Position numbers and translations under genes: made by a program. A DNA stretch of 50,774 nucleotides from Elizabethkingia argenteiflava. Its GTDB lineage: Bacteria; Bacteroidota; Bacteroidia; Flavobacteriales; Weeksellaceae. The stretch covers positions 1 through 50,774 of the forward strand of contig NZ_JAAABJ010000637.1 in the NCBI RefSeq assembly GCF_009904105.1. The letters run 5' to 3'. The notes under the pieces are model-generated. The model ran no database searches and was not told where the DNA came from. It was given only the letters and a program-made list of their open reading frames with translations. Below, piece by piece: positions 26,469 to 35,175 of the stretch (position 1 is its first letter; each line of letters begins with the position of its first letter).

Positions 26469-27170
26469 TTATTTATTGAGATTTTCTTTTAAAGAGGCTT
26501 TATAAGTCCTCCCGAATGGAAGGCTATCCCCCGTGATTAGATAAATATGAGAAGCATCATACGATTTAATATGAGATAAAAGTACAATATAGGACTTATG
26601 AATTCTAATAAATCCCAGATGACGAAATTTTTCTTCAAAATGAGAAAGTCTCTCCAAAGCCATATATTTTTTAATAGGGGTAACCAAAATAATATATTCA
26701 CTACAACCCTGTATCCATAAAATATCCTTGAGAAAAATTTTATTTATGACATTATTGGACTTAAACATAATAAAATTATCCTCTTCTTTGGATGAATCTA
26801 GATTTCGAATTTGTAAAAATTTCCTAGCTTTATCAATCGCTCTATTAAAAGATTCAAAACTTACAGGTTTCACAAGATAATGTACCACATCCAATTCGAA
26901 AGCTTGTACTGCATACTGTGGTTCCAAGGTAAGAAATATACAAAGTGGGCGATAGGACAGTTTCTGAAGCAGTTGAATACCACTCATATTAGGCATGTTG
27001 ATGTCCAGAACCAAGAGGTCTACCTTATGTTCTTTAAGATATCGCAAAGCCTTTTGAGCGTTCTGAAAGGATTCCATCAGTTCGACATTGGCGATCTGAC
27101 TACAATACCGGTTAATGAGTTGCAATGCAGGATATTCGTCATCTACATTTACAATGCTTAATTTAGCCAT
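26469..27170 (-). CDS. LytTR-family response regulator
   Basis: A two-component regulator: receiver domain (residues 1 to about 120) with acidic pocket DD at 10-11, phospho-acceptor Asp56 in LLVLDINMP and the conserved KP in YLVKPVSF, followed by a LytTR DNA-binding domain (about 130-230) with FIRIHKSYIVLLSHI. LytTR domains bind pairs of short direct repeats. The start is ATG 27170; a TTG at 27173 is the only upstream alternative. Its first 8 bases overlap the end of the sensor kinase gene, so the two are coupled. The most likely target in view is the divergent DUF2490-citrate transporter promoter. Confidence 0.93.
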   Translation of the reverse strand: MAKLSIVNVDDEYPALQLINRYCSQIANVELMESFQNAQKALRYLKEHKVDLLVLDINMPNMSGIQLLQKLSYRPLCIFLTLEPQYAVQAFELDVVHYLVKPVSFESFNRAIDKARKFLQIRNLDSSKEEDNFIMFKSNNVINKIFLKDILWIQGCSEYIILVTPIKKYMALERLSHFEEKFRHLGFIRIHKSYIVLLSHIKSYDASHIYLITGDSLPFGRTYKASLKENLNK

Positions 27171-28278
27171 CAATATTAATCTTTAATAGCGTTTTATAAT
27201 TATTATTATATACCGATCCGGAGAAGAAATAAAAATTTCTGTAATAATATTTCTCTAGAACCTTAATTATCATACTATTCCCTAGTCCCTTATAGCCTAC
27301 ATCAATCGCCTTTTCCTTGTCCTCAGCAACCGAATTTATAATGCCAAAAAGCAAGGCTCCATTTTCGACTCTACACTTTAATTTTATATAACTACCGGAT
27401 TCTGAACCTATAGCAGAGTGTTTCAATGCATTTTCAAATAGGGTAAGCAATATGGTAGGAGGAACTTCAATTATATTGAACACCTCTGCATCATCCATAT
27501 CAAAGGCAATATCTAATTTATTCTTATATCTTAGCTGATAAAGCTCTTTAAGAGCATAAATACCCCGTAATTCCTGAGCTACACTTACCTTTTCTTTTCC
27601 ACTTTCGTAGAGTACATATTGCAAAAGTTTGCTGAGTTGCAAAATAGAGTCAGAACCATTTTCTGAAGAGCTAAAAAAACTATCAGCATAAATATTATTA
27701 AGTGTGTTCAATAAGAAGTGGGGGCTTATCCTCGATTTTAATAAGTTTAAACTCAGTTGATCCTGTTTTCGTCCCAAATCAATCATATCTTGTTCTATCA
27801 AAAATTTATTTTTTGTAATCCCTAAAAACGACGCCATAAGGATAACAATACTTTGAACGAGATAGATATTGTAAAGAAAAATCACATAATCATCTTTATA
27901 GGTGAAATTAAAATTAAAAGTAACGGGTTCTAAAACAGCACGACTTAAACTAGAGACTAAGAAGCAGATTAATGCATACAATATAAATTGTGGATATTTT
28001 CTTAATGAATAGAAAAAAGGCACTAAATAATAATAAACGAGCGCATATACTCCCATATTAAGAATAACGTTCAAGACAATACTCTTTATAAGACTCATAT
28101 TATCCAAAAGATGCCGCTGACTGAAAAATATAATTAAAATAAAAGCAAAGAAAAATACAAAGTGTTGAAATTTGAGAAAAAACGTCCAATGATATTCCAT
28201 AAAAACTCTCAATACTTTAGGTACAAACAGACCTATTATAATCAAGAGTAAAACAATAACGTTCACGATTAAAAACAT
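27163..28278 (-). CDS. LytS/YehU-type sensor histidine kinase
   Basis: A 371-residue membrane kinase. Five to six hydrophobic helices fill residues 1-155 (no large periplasmic domain, so the signal may be membrane or small-molecule). The His_kinase domain has ISPHFLLNTLNNIY with His187, the N box in LFENALKHS, and a short G box in GYKGLGNSMI. It partners the LytTR regulator with which it overlaps by 8 bases. It is divergent from a DUF2490 gene and a citrate transporter; in other bacteria LytS-type pairs control pyruvate or other organic-acid uptake, so sensing of an organic acid is a reasonable inference. Confidence 0.93.
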   Translation of the reverse strand: MFLIVNVIVLLLIIIGLFVPKVLRVFMEYHWTFFLKFQHFVFFFAFILIIFFSQRHLLDNMSLIKSIVLNVILNMGVYALVYYYLVPFFYSLRKYPQFILYALICFLVSSLSRAVLEPVTFNFNFTYKDDYVIFLYNIYLVQSIVILMASFLGITKNKFLIEQDMIDLGRKQDQLSLNLLKSRISPHFLLNTLNNIYADSFFSSSENGSDSILQLSKLLQYVLYESGKEKVSVAQELRGIYALKELYQLRYKNKLDIAFDMDDAEVFNIIEVPPTILLTLFENALKHSAIGSESGSYIKLKCRVENGALLFGIINSVAEDKEKAIDVGYKGLGNSMIIKVLEKYYYRNFYFFSGSVYNNNYKTLLKINIDG

Positions 28279-28337
28279 CTTATGTATTTTGTATTAGATA
28301 AAAATAAAGATAATATCTTTTTGATTGCAAAACGTAG

Positions 28338-28371
28338 TTCACTGATAAAAATTGTCATTGACTGAAAAAAT
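28338..28371 (+). promoter_or_regulatory. Direct repeat, candidate LytTR operator
   Basis: TTCACTGATAAAAA (28338-28351) and TTGACTGAAAAAAT (28358-28371) agree at 11 of their first 13 bases and start 20 bases apart, two helical turns. LytTR proteins bind such paired direct repeats on one DNA face. The pair ends 23 bases upstream of the -7 element of the DUF2490 gene, the right place for an activator. Confidence 0.45.
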
Positions 28372-28394
28372 AGACCTTCATATCCTCTAATTCC

Positions 28395-28402
28395 TATATT
28401 TG
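28395..28402 (+). promoter_or_regulatory. -7 promoter element of the DUF2490-citM operon
   Basis: TATATTTG is a perfect TAnnTTTG match 23 bases before the ATG at 28426. No TTG is found at the -33 distance, which fits a promoter that needs an activator. Confidence 0.6.
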
Positions 28403-28425
28403 GAAAAAAACTATCCTCCCCTTAC

Positions 28426-29130
28426 ATGAAAAAAAATCTGAGATTAATACTCATTATCTTGGGAATATTTTATTCTATTGTTTCAAAAGGACAAAGCAGA
28501 GATAACTACAACATGTGGTTCCAATATTTATTAGCTGCCAAGGTGTCTGATAAGAGTACCCTAACTGCTCTAAGTCAATATCGTTCTTTTGACTTGGCTT
28601 ATGATACCAGGCTTTTTCTGATTAATTCGTACCTTGATTATAAAGTGAGTGAAAATCTAAAACCTGGTATAGGAGCTATGTTTCTTATTTTAAAATCGTA
28701 TAAACCTGATGATACCAAAAAGGTTCGCTATGAAAAAAGACCTTTTCAACAACTCACTATAGATCAGTCACTAGGAAAAATATCTCTATCCAATCGCCTT
28801 CGTATAGAAGAGCGCTTCCTGAACAACCCAGATGATTTTATAGTCAGAATGCGCTACCTGATTTCTATAAAAATTCCTTTCAATATAAAAGATACAAAAG
28901 ATAAATTTTATGGGATTTTCAAAAATGAAATTAGAATGAATATTGTAAAAGATCAACCCTTCGATAGTAACCGCATCACTGCTGGTATAGGGATAAAAAC
29001 TGGAAAAAACTCAGCCTTAGAAGTGGCATTTATTAATCAATTAGAAATCAAGAAAACGAGCAATTATGGTTATATAGGCTTTAGAAATAATTTTGACTGG
29101 AGAAAAAAAGAAACACAAAACCACCCTTAA
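28426..29130 (+). CDS. DUF2490-family outer-membrane-like protein
   Basis: A 234-residue secreted protein with an N-terminal signal peptide (hydrophobic residues 6-19, cleavage likely near SKGQ). The rest alternates polar and aromatic residues and has repeated YRSF, YLDYKV, RLRIEERF and FRNNFDW segments, as in DUF2490 proteins, which are thought to be outer-membrane beta barrels. The function of the family is unknown. It is followed after 10 bases by the citrate transporter, so it may provide an outer-membrane route for the same substrate; that is inference from position only. Confidence 0.85.
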   Translation: MKKNLRLILIILGIFYSIVSKGQSRDNYNMWFQYLLAAKVSDKSTLTALSQYRSFDLAYDTRLFLINSYLDYKVSENLKPGIGAMFLILKSYKPDDTKKVRYEKRPFQQLTIDQSLGKISLSNRLRIEERFLNNPDDFIVRMRYLISIKIPFNIKDTKDKFYGIFKNEIRMNIVKDQPFDSNRITAGIGIKTGKNSALEVAFINQLEIKKTSNYGYIGFRNNFDWRKKETQNHP

Positions 29131-29140
29131 ATTTATAAGT

Positions 29141-30427
29141 ATGCTTACAACTATTGGATTTCTGATGATTTTAATTTTCATGGTGCTGATCATGACAAAA
29201 AAAATGACTCCCCTAAACGCATTGGTGCTTATCCCTATTATAATTGCACTAATCACTGGATTAGGCCCTAACATTGGAAAAATGATGAAGCACGGCGTAA
29301 TCGAAATTGCTCTCACCGGCATCATGCTTATTTTCGCCATTCTTTACTTCAGCCTAATGATAGATACGGGTCTTTTTGATCCATTGGTCAATCTAATCAT
29401 TAAAATCGTTGGGGATAATCCTGTAAAGACAACCCTAGGAACGGCTTTATTAACAAGCCTCGTTTCTTTAGATGGCGATGGCTCCTCCACTTATCTTATT
29501 GTTGTAGCCGCTATGCTTCCCCTTTATAAAAAACAAGGAATGAACCCCTTAATTCTCACCTGTATTATTATGTTAGCAGGGGGTATTATGAATATTCTGC
29601 CCTGGGGCGGCCCCACTGCAAGGGTCATGAGTTCTCTAAAAATGGGACATACCGAAATTTTTGTCCCTATGCTCCCCTTAATGCTAATAGGCCTTATCTG
29701 GGTATTTATTGTAGCCTATATTCTGGGGGTTAAAGAAAAAAAAAGAATACTGAAACATGGGAAATACAATAGATATAGTACACAAGATATTTCTGGAGAA
29801 AAAGATACCAGCCTACTACGACCTAAGCTCATTATCGTAAACCTTTTGCTTACATTAGGGCTTATGACCGTGATGATTCTGGATATTATCCCCCTGGGTA
29901 TCGCTTTTATGATCGCTTTTTGTCTCGCTAGTGTTATTAATTACCCCAAAACGTCGGATCAATCTAAAATTATATCAAAACATGCAGGCAATGCTCTGGC
30001 GGTAGGAGGAATGATTTTCGGAGCCGGAATTTTTACGGGTATACTCAATGAAACCGGCATTATGCAAGCGATGGGAAACACTATTATCGATATCATTCCG
30101 AAAAGCTTGGATAGTTATTTAAGTATTATTACAGCCGTATGTAGTGTTCCTCTAACCTTTTTCCTGACTAATGATGCTTATTACTTCGGGATATTACCTA
30201 TTCTTACAGCTACTGGACATCATTTGGGTATCCCCCCTGAGATATTAGGTAGAGCCAGCCTTGTGGGCCAAGCCTCTCACCTTCTTAGTCCTTTAGTTCC
30301 CTCCACCTATTTACTCGTATCTCTTGCAGGCGTTGATTTTGGAGATCATTTAAAATTCACCTTAAAGTGGGCGATAGGATCTTCTGTAGTTATGCTCTTA
30401 GCTGCCATTATAATTGGAATTATATAA
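29141..30427 (+). CDS. CitMHS-family citrate:metal transporter
   Basis: A 428-residue inner-membrane transporter with about 11-12 hydrophobic helices. The CitMHS family takes up citrate complexed with Mg or Ca by proton symport. Family marks are MLTTIGFLMILIFMVLIMTK at the N-terminus, SLVSLDGDGSSTYLI, NILPWGGPTARVMSSL, FLTNDAYYFGILPI, and GQASHLLSPLVPSTYLL. The start is ATG 29141, ten bases after the DUF2490 stop; a TTG at 29093 inside the upstream gene is rejected. Together with the divergent LytS/LytTR pair it forms a plausible sensing-and-uptake unit for citrate. Confidence 0.93.
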   Translation: MLTTIGFLMILIFMVLIMTKKMTPLNALVLIPIIIALITGLGPNIGKMMKHGVIEIALTGIMLIFAILYFSLMIDTGLFDPLVNLIIKIVGDNPVKTTLGTALLTSLVSLDGDGSSTYLIVVAAMLPLYKKQGMNPLILTCIIMLAGGIMNILPWGGPTARVMSSLKMGHTEIFVPMLPLMLIGLIWVFIVAYILGVKEKKRILKHGKYNRYSTQDISGEKDTSLLRPKLIIVNLLLTLGLMTVMILDIIPLGIAFMIAFCLASVINYPKTSDQSKIISKHAGNALAVGGMIFGAGIFTGILNETGIMQAMGNTIIDIIPKSLDSYLSIITAVCSVPLTFFLTNDAYYFGILPILTATGHHLGIPPEILGRASLVGQASHLLSPLVPSTYLLVSLAGVDFGDHLKFTLKWAIGSSVVMLLAAIIIGII

Positions 30428-30629
30428 GTGTAAACTTGGTTATCATAAATCAGTTTCCTTCAAATCATTGCCTTCTGACACTTTAAAAACAATACATAAT
30501 ATTGCAGCTATAAGCTTATCACAAGCTGGCAAGTTCTTTATAAAAAATATTTCGTTAGCCCCCAATAATTAAAAAAGGCAGAAAACGATTTGTTTTTAGT
30601 GTCAAAAAATCATTGCGCTATCTAAAACC
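30428..30629 (+). other. Intergenic stretch between citM and the groES control region
   Basis: Two hundred A+T-rich bases with no ORF and no clear terminator after citM. Stops occur in all frames. No RNA fold was recognised. Confidence 0.4.
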
Positions 30630-30690
30630 TGCCAAAATTTCACCTCAAAATATCAAATTTAGAGCCCGCTCTTAGTTGGCACATTGTTGG
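30630..30690 (+). promoter_or_regulatory. groESL control region with candidate heat-shock motifs
   Basis: Contains TGCCAAAATTTCA (30630-30642), related to the htpG palindrome; the inverted repeat AGAGC-CC-GCTCT (30661-30672); and TTGGCAC (30676-30682), which could be a -33-type element. No perfect TAnnTTTG -7 box follows, which hints at a different promoter class for this chaperone operon. No CIRCE repeat (TTAGCACTC-N9-GAGTGCTAA) is present. Confidence 0.4.
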
Positions 30691-30733
30691 TGAGGATTGA
30701 AGCAGATAAAAACAAAAAAAATATAATACAATT

Positions 30734-31012
30734 ATGTCAGTAAACTTTAAACCACTAGCAGATAGAGTTCTAGTAGAACCAACAGCTGCAGAGACTAAAA
30801 CAGCTTCAGGTATTATTATTCCAGACACCGCTAAAGAAAAACCTCAGGAAGGAACTGTAATTGCAGTAGGTGCTGGTAAAAAAGACGAGCCCACCACCGT
30901 TAAAGTAGGTGAAAAAGTTTTGTATGGAAAATATTCAGGTTCCGAATTAAGATTAGACGGAAAAGATTACTTGATTCTAAGGGAATCCGACTTATTGGGA
31001 ATAATAGAATAA
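30734..31012 (+). CDS. groES: Co-chaperonin GroES
   Basis: The 92-residue protein is a full-length GroES, the heptameric lid of the GroEL folding chamber. It has the N-terminal [13 protein letters not shown], the mobile loop around [20 protein letters not shown], and the [31 protein letters not shown]-terminal beta region. It is the first gene of the groESL operon, 113 bases before groEL, with a stem-loop in the gap. Confidence 0.98.
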   Translation: MSVNFKPLADRVLVEPTAAETKTASGIIIPDTAKEKPQEGTVIAVGAGKKDEPTTVKVGEKVLYGKYSGSELRLDGKDYLILRESDLLGIIE

Positions 31013-31072
31013 ACCTACAATCAACATAAGTCCCAAAGACTAATTGGATTAAAATTAAAGAAATAAACAAAT

Positions 31073-31096
31073 TAGACGTCTTTAGAAGAGCGTCTA
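31073..31096 (+). other. Stem-loop between groES and groEL
   Basis: TAGACG (31073-31078) pairs with CGTCTA (31091-31096) across a 12-base loop. There is no T tract, so it is not a terminator; it may be a processing or stability element that sets different groES and groEL levels. The stem is short. Confidence 0.35.
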
Positions 31097-31119
31097 TCTA
31101 TTTAGAAACATTTTAATAA

Positions 31120-32757
<1,638 letters not shown>

Positions 32758-32787
32758 TATTATAAAATGTAATTCCTATAATATTAG

Positions 32788-32820
32788 ACCGCTCTAGAAC
32801 AATCTAGAGCGGTTTTTTTT
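32788..32820 (+). terminator. Terminator of groESL
   Basis: An 11-bp perfect stem ACCGCTCTAGA (32788-32798) / TCTAGAGCGGT (32803-32813) with a four-base loop and eight T residues. One of the clearest terminators in the window. Confidence 0.95.
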
Positions 32821-33013
32821 ATTATTGAAGGAAAAAAACTCGCCCTCACAAATCTAAACATTACATCAAGATCGGCTAATATATTGCTTAAGCATGCTAT
32901 AAATTCAGAATATCCTTATCTTATGAAGGTCATTTCTTATAAAATCAACCCCATATTTGATGATTCAAAATGTTCAAGCCAATAAAAAACCACTCCCTTT
33001 AATGAAATTAAGA

Positions 33014-33044
33014 TTGTGGGTTAATCGAGGAATAATTAAATTTG
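33014..33044 (+). promoter_or_regulatory. Promoter of ribB
   Basis: TTG (33014-33016), 20 bases, then TAAATTTG (33037-33044), a perfect -7 element, 21 bases before the ATG. The leader would be about 15 bases, leaving no room for an FMN riboswitch, and none was seen in the preceding 200 bases, which hold no gene. Confidence 0.7.
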
Positions 33045-33065
33045 AGAAAAAATTTTACATAAAAA

Positions 33066-34193
33066 ATGGAGAAAATCCAACTCAATAGTATACCTGAAGC
33101 TGTGGAACATCTACGACAAGGTAAAATGATCGTAGTAGTAGATGATGAAGACCGCGAAAATGAAGGAGACCTAATCGGCGCAGCAGATTTGGTGACCCCA
33201 GAAATGATTAACTTTATGACCATCAATGCCCGTGGTTTAATCTGTGTTCCTCTTCCAGAGACAAGATGTGATGAATTAGGTTTAGATATTATGGTGAGCC
33301 GTAGTAGCGATCCTAAAGAAACCGCATTTACGGTTTCTATAGACCTCTTAGGACATGGCAACTCTACTGGAATTTCTGCAGCCGATCGCGCACGCACCAT
33401 TAAAGCAATGATGGATCCAAAGACCCGCCCTTCGGACTTCATGCGCCCTGGGCATATCTTCCCTCTTCGAGCAAAAGAAGGAGGAGTGCTCAAACGTGCA
33501 GGGCATACTGAAGCCGCGATAGATCTTACACGACTTGCTGGCTTAACAGAGGGAGGGGTAATCTGTGAAATTATGAATGAAGATGGCAGTATGGCCCGAT
33601 TACCAGATCTCAAGAAATTTACAGAAAAACACAATCTAAAAATCGTTTCTATTGAAGATCTTATTCAATACAGAATGAAGCAAGGAGATCTGGTAGAAAG
33701 ACTTGAAGAAGCTCCTATAAAAACCCATTTTGGTGATTTTAATTTCTACACCTATAAAGAAAGGCATACGGATCAAATCCACTATGTAATGACAAAGGGG
33801 AAATGGGCGGATAAAGAGCCTGTACTCATCCGTGTACAATCGAGCAGCGCTTATTTTGATGTATTTAACCGCTTACTCAATGGAGAAAAGCCACTAATGG
33901 AGAAAGCTATTCAAATGATCAACGAAGAAGGCAAGGGAGCGATTGTCTTTATAAATAACGTTTCGGATACTGAAAAAACAATAGGTAAGCTTCAGCAATT
34001 CTTATCTTATCAAGCCGGTAAGCAAGACCAACCGCGGGCACGCGCAAATTATAAAGATTATGGAATAGGCATCCAAATTTTAAAAGACTTGGGAATTAAC
34101 AACCTGAAAGTCCTTACGCAAAGCCCTGACCAACGGCCGATTGTTAGTGGCTACGATGTAAAAGTAAGCGAAATTGTAGAACTAAGTGTATAA
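33066..34193 (+). CDS. ribB: 3,4-dihydroxy-2-butanone-4-phosphate synthase with degenerate GTP cyclohydrolase II domain
   Basis: The N-terminal half (about 1-205) is RibB, which turns ribulose 5-phosphate into the four-carbon unit of riboflavin; DDEDRENEGDLI, PLRAKEGGVLKRAGHTEA and GVICEIMNEDG are intact. The C-terminal half (about 210-375) has the RibA fold outline (VLIRVQSSSAYFDVFNRLL, ANYKDYGIGIQILKDLGINNLKVLTQSP) but lacks the three zinc cysteines and the catalytic EGRGIGL-like segment, so it should not hydrolyse GTP. Similar fusions (RibBX) are known in other bacteria. Authentic GTP cyclohydrolase II must be encoded elsewhere. The gene is monocistronic and converges on fmt. Confidence 0.92.
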   Translation: MEKIQLNSIPEAVEHLRQGKMIVVVDDEDRENEGDLIGAADLVTPEMINFMTINARGLICVPLPETRCDELGLDIMVSRSSDPKETAFTVSIDLLGHGNSTGISAADRARTIKAMMDPKTRPSDFMRPGHIFPLRAKEGGVLKRAGHTEAAIDLTRLAGLTEGGVICEIMNEDGSMARLPDLKKFTEKHNLKIVSIEDLIQYRMKQGDLVERLEEAPIKTHFGDFNFYTYKERHTDQIHYVMTKGKWADKEPVLIRVQSSSAYFDVFNRLLNGEKPLMEKAIQMINEEGKGAIVFINNVSDTEKTIGKLQQFLSYQAGKQDQPRARANYKDYGIGIQILKDLGINNLKVLTQSPDQRPIVSGYDVKVSEIVELSV

Positions 34194-34204
34194 TTGAATA
34201 CACC

Positions 34205-34242
34205 ATACAAAAACAGCTGTCTTAAGACAGCTGTTTTTGTAT
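34205..34242. terminator. 38-bp perfect palindrome: shared terminator of ribB and fmt
   Basis: The sequence from 34205 to 34242 equals its own reverse complement, centred on CTTAAG, with A5/T5 runs on both sides. It can terminate ribB on the plus strand and fmt on the minus strand. The fmt stop codon (34222-34224) lies at its centre, so one arm is coding. Confidence 0.9.
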
Positions 34243-35175
34243 GCATTCAAGACTTTGAAATCCATTTAGAAAATCTTTTAATGACATTTTTTTCTTTCCT
34301 TCTAATTGTAATTCCTGAGGCAAATATACACCATCCCTTGTATAAATCTCAAAATGGTTTTTATCTATGCTGATTTCCCCCGCTCGTTGGCTATGCTTTC
34401 TATGTTCAAAGCTGCCTTTAAATATTTTTAAAGTTTTTATCTGACTAGAAATTTCAATATTTGTAAAAGCGGCCGGATAAGGAGAGAGACCTCTGATAAA
34501 ATTATAGACCGTCTCAACATCCTGGTCCCAATTAATTCTGGTATCCTTTTTAAATATTTTATAAGCCGTTTTAAAATCTGCAGAATGGGATTGCGGTTTT
34601 TCTTGAATACTCCCCTCTGCTAAACCATCCAGAGTCTTCACTACTACTTGTGCTCCCATTTGCATTAGACGATCGTGAAGCTGCCCTGCATCTTCATCTG
34701 GATGTATTGTCGTTTCTGCTTGTAATAAAACATGGCCTTCATCCATTTTCTCATTAATAAAAAAACTAGTAACACCTGTTCTCTTTTCTCCATTCATCAC
34801 CGCATAGTTAATAGGTGCAGCCCCCCGGTAATTCGGGAGCAAAGAAGCATGCAGATTAAAAGTTCCGAAGCGTGGCATCGTAAACAATACTTTAGGCATC
34901 ATTCTGAATGCAACGACTACAAAAATATCTGCTTCCAATTCTCCCATAACCTCAAGAAAACCGGCGTCTCGAAGCTTTTCAGGCTGAAACACTGGAATCC
35001 CATGCTCCACCGCATACATTTTTACGGGTGATGCTGTGATTTTTTGGCCCCTCCCCGCTGCTTTATCTGCTACCGTAACGACGCCTACCACCTCGTGTTT
35101 GCTTTGATGAATGGCCTCTAAAGAGGCCTTTGCGAACTCGGGTGTTCCAAAAAAAACAACTTTCAGTTTATTCAT
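34222..35175 (-). CDS. fmt: Methionyl-tRNA formyltransferase
   Basis: Fmt formylates initiator Met-tRNA. The 317-residue protein has the N-terminal formyl-transfer domain with FFGTPEFAKASLEAI, the catalytic signature region NLHASLLPNYRGAAPINYAV (Asn-His) and MDEGHVLLQ, and the C-terminal tRNA-binding domain with FIRGLSPYPAAF. It begins immediately after the recQ stop (TAA then ATG, no gap), so translation is coupled to recQ. Its last codons and stop form half of a terminator palindrome. Confidence 0.97.
   Translation of the reverse strand: MNKLKVVFFGTPEFAKASLEAIHQSKHEVVGVVTVADKAAGRGQKITASPVKMYAVEHGIPVFQPEKLRDAGFLEVMGELEADIFVVVAFRMMPKVLFTMPRFGTFNLHASLLPNYRGAAPINYAVMNGEKRTGVTSFFINEKMDEGHVLLQAETTIHPDEDAGQLHDRLMQMGAQVVVKTLDGLAEGSIQEKPQSHSADFKTAYKIFKKDTRINWDQDVETVYNFIRGLSPYPAAFTNIEISSQIKTLKIFKGSFEHRKHSQRAGEISIDKNHFEIYTRDGVYLPQELQLEGKKKMSLKDFLNGFQSLECIQKQLS

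Noticed and set aside
29093-29140. TTG 29093 as start of the citrate transporter
   Set aside because: It overlaps the DUF2490 gene by 38 bases, and ATG 29141 matches the CitMHS N-terminus.
30676-30691. Sigma-54 promoter before groES (TTGGCAC...TTGG)
   Set aside because: The GC of the -12 element is absent at the required spacing, so the match is only to the -24 half.
32821-33065. FMN riboswitch before ribB
   Set aside because: No conserved riboswitch segments are visible and the predicted leader is only about 15 bases.
33008-33634. 208-codon minus-strand ORF over ribB
   Set aside because: It is antisense to a clearly coding RibB domain and has serine/proline-rich shadow composition without any motif.
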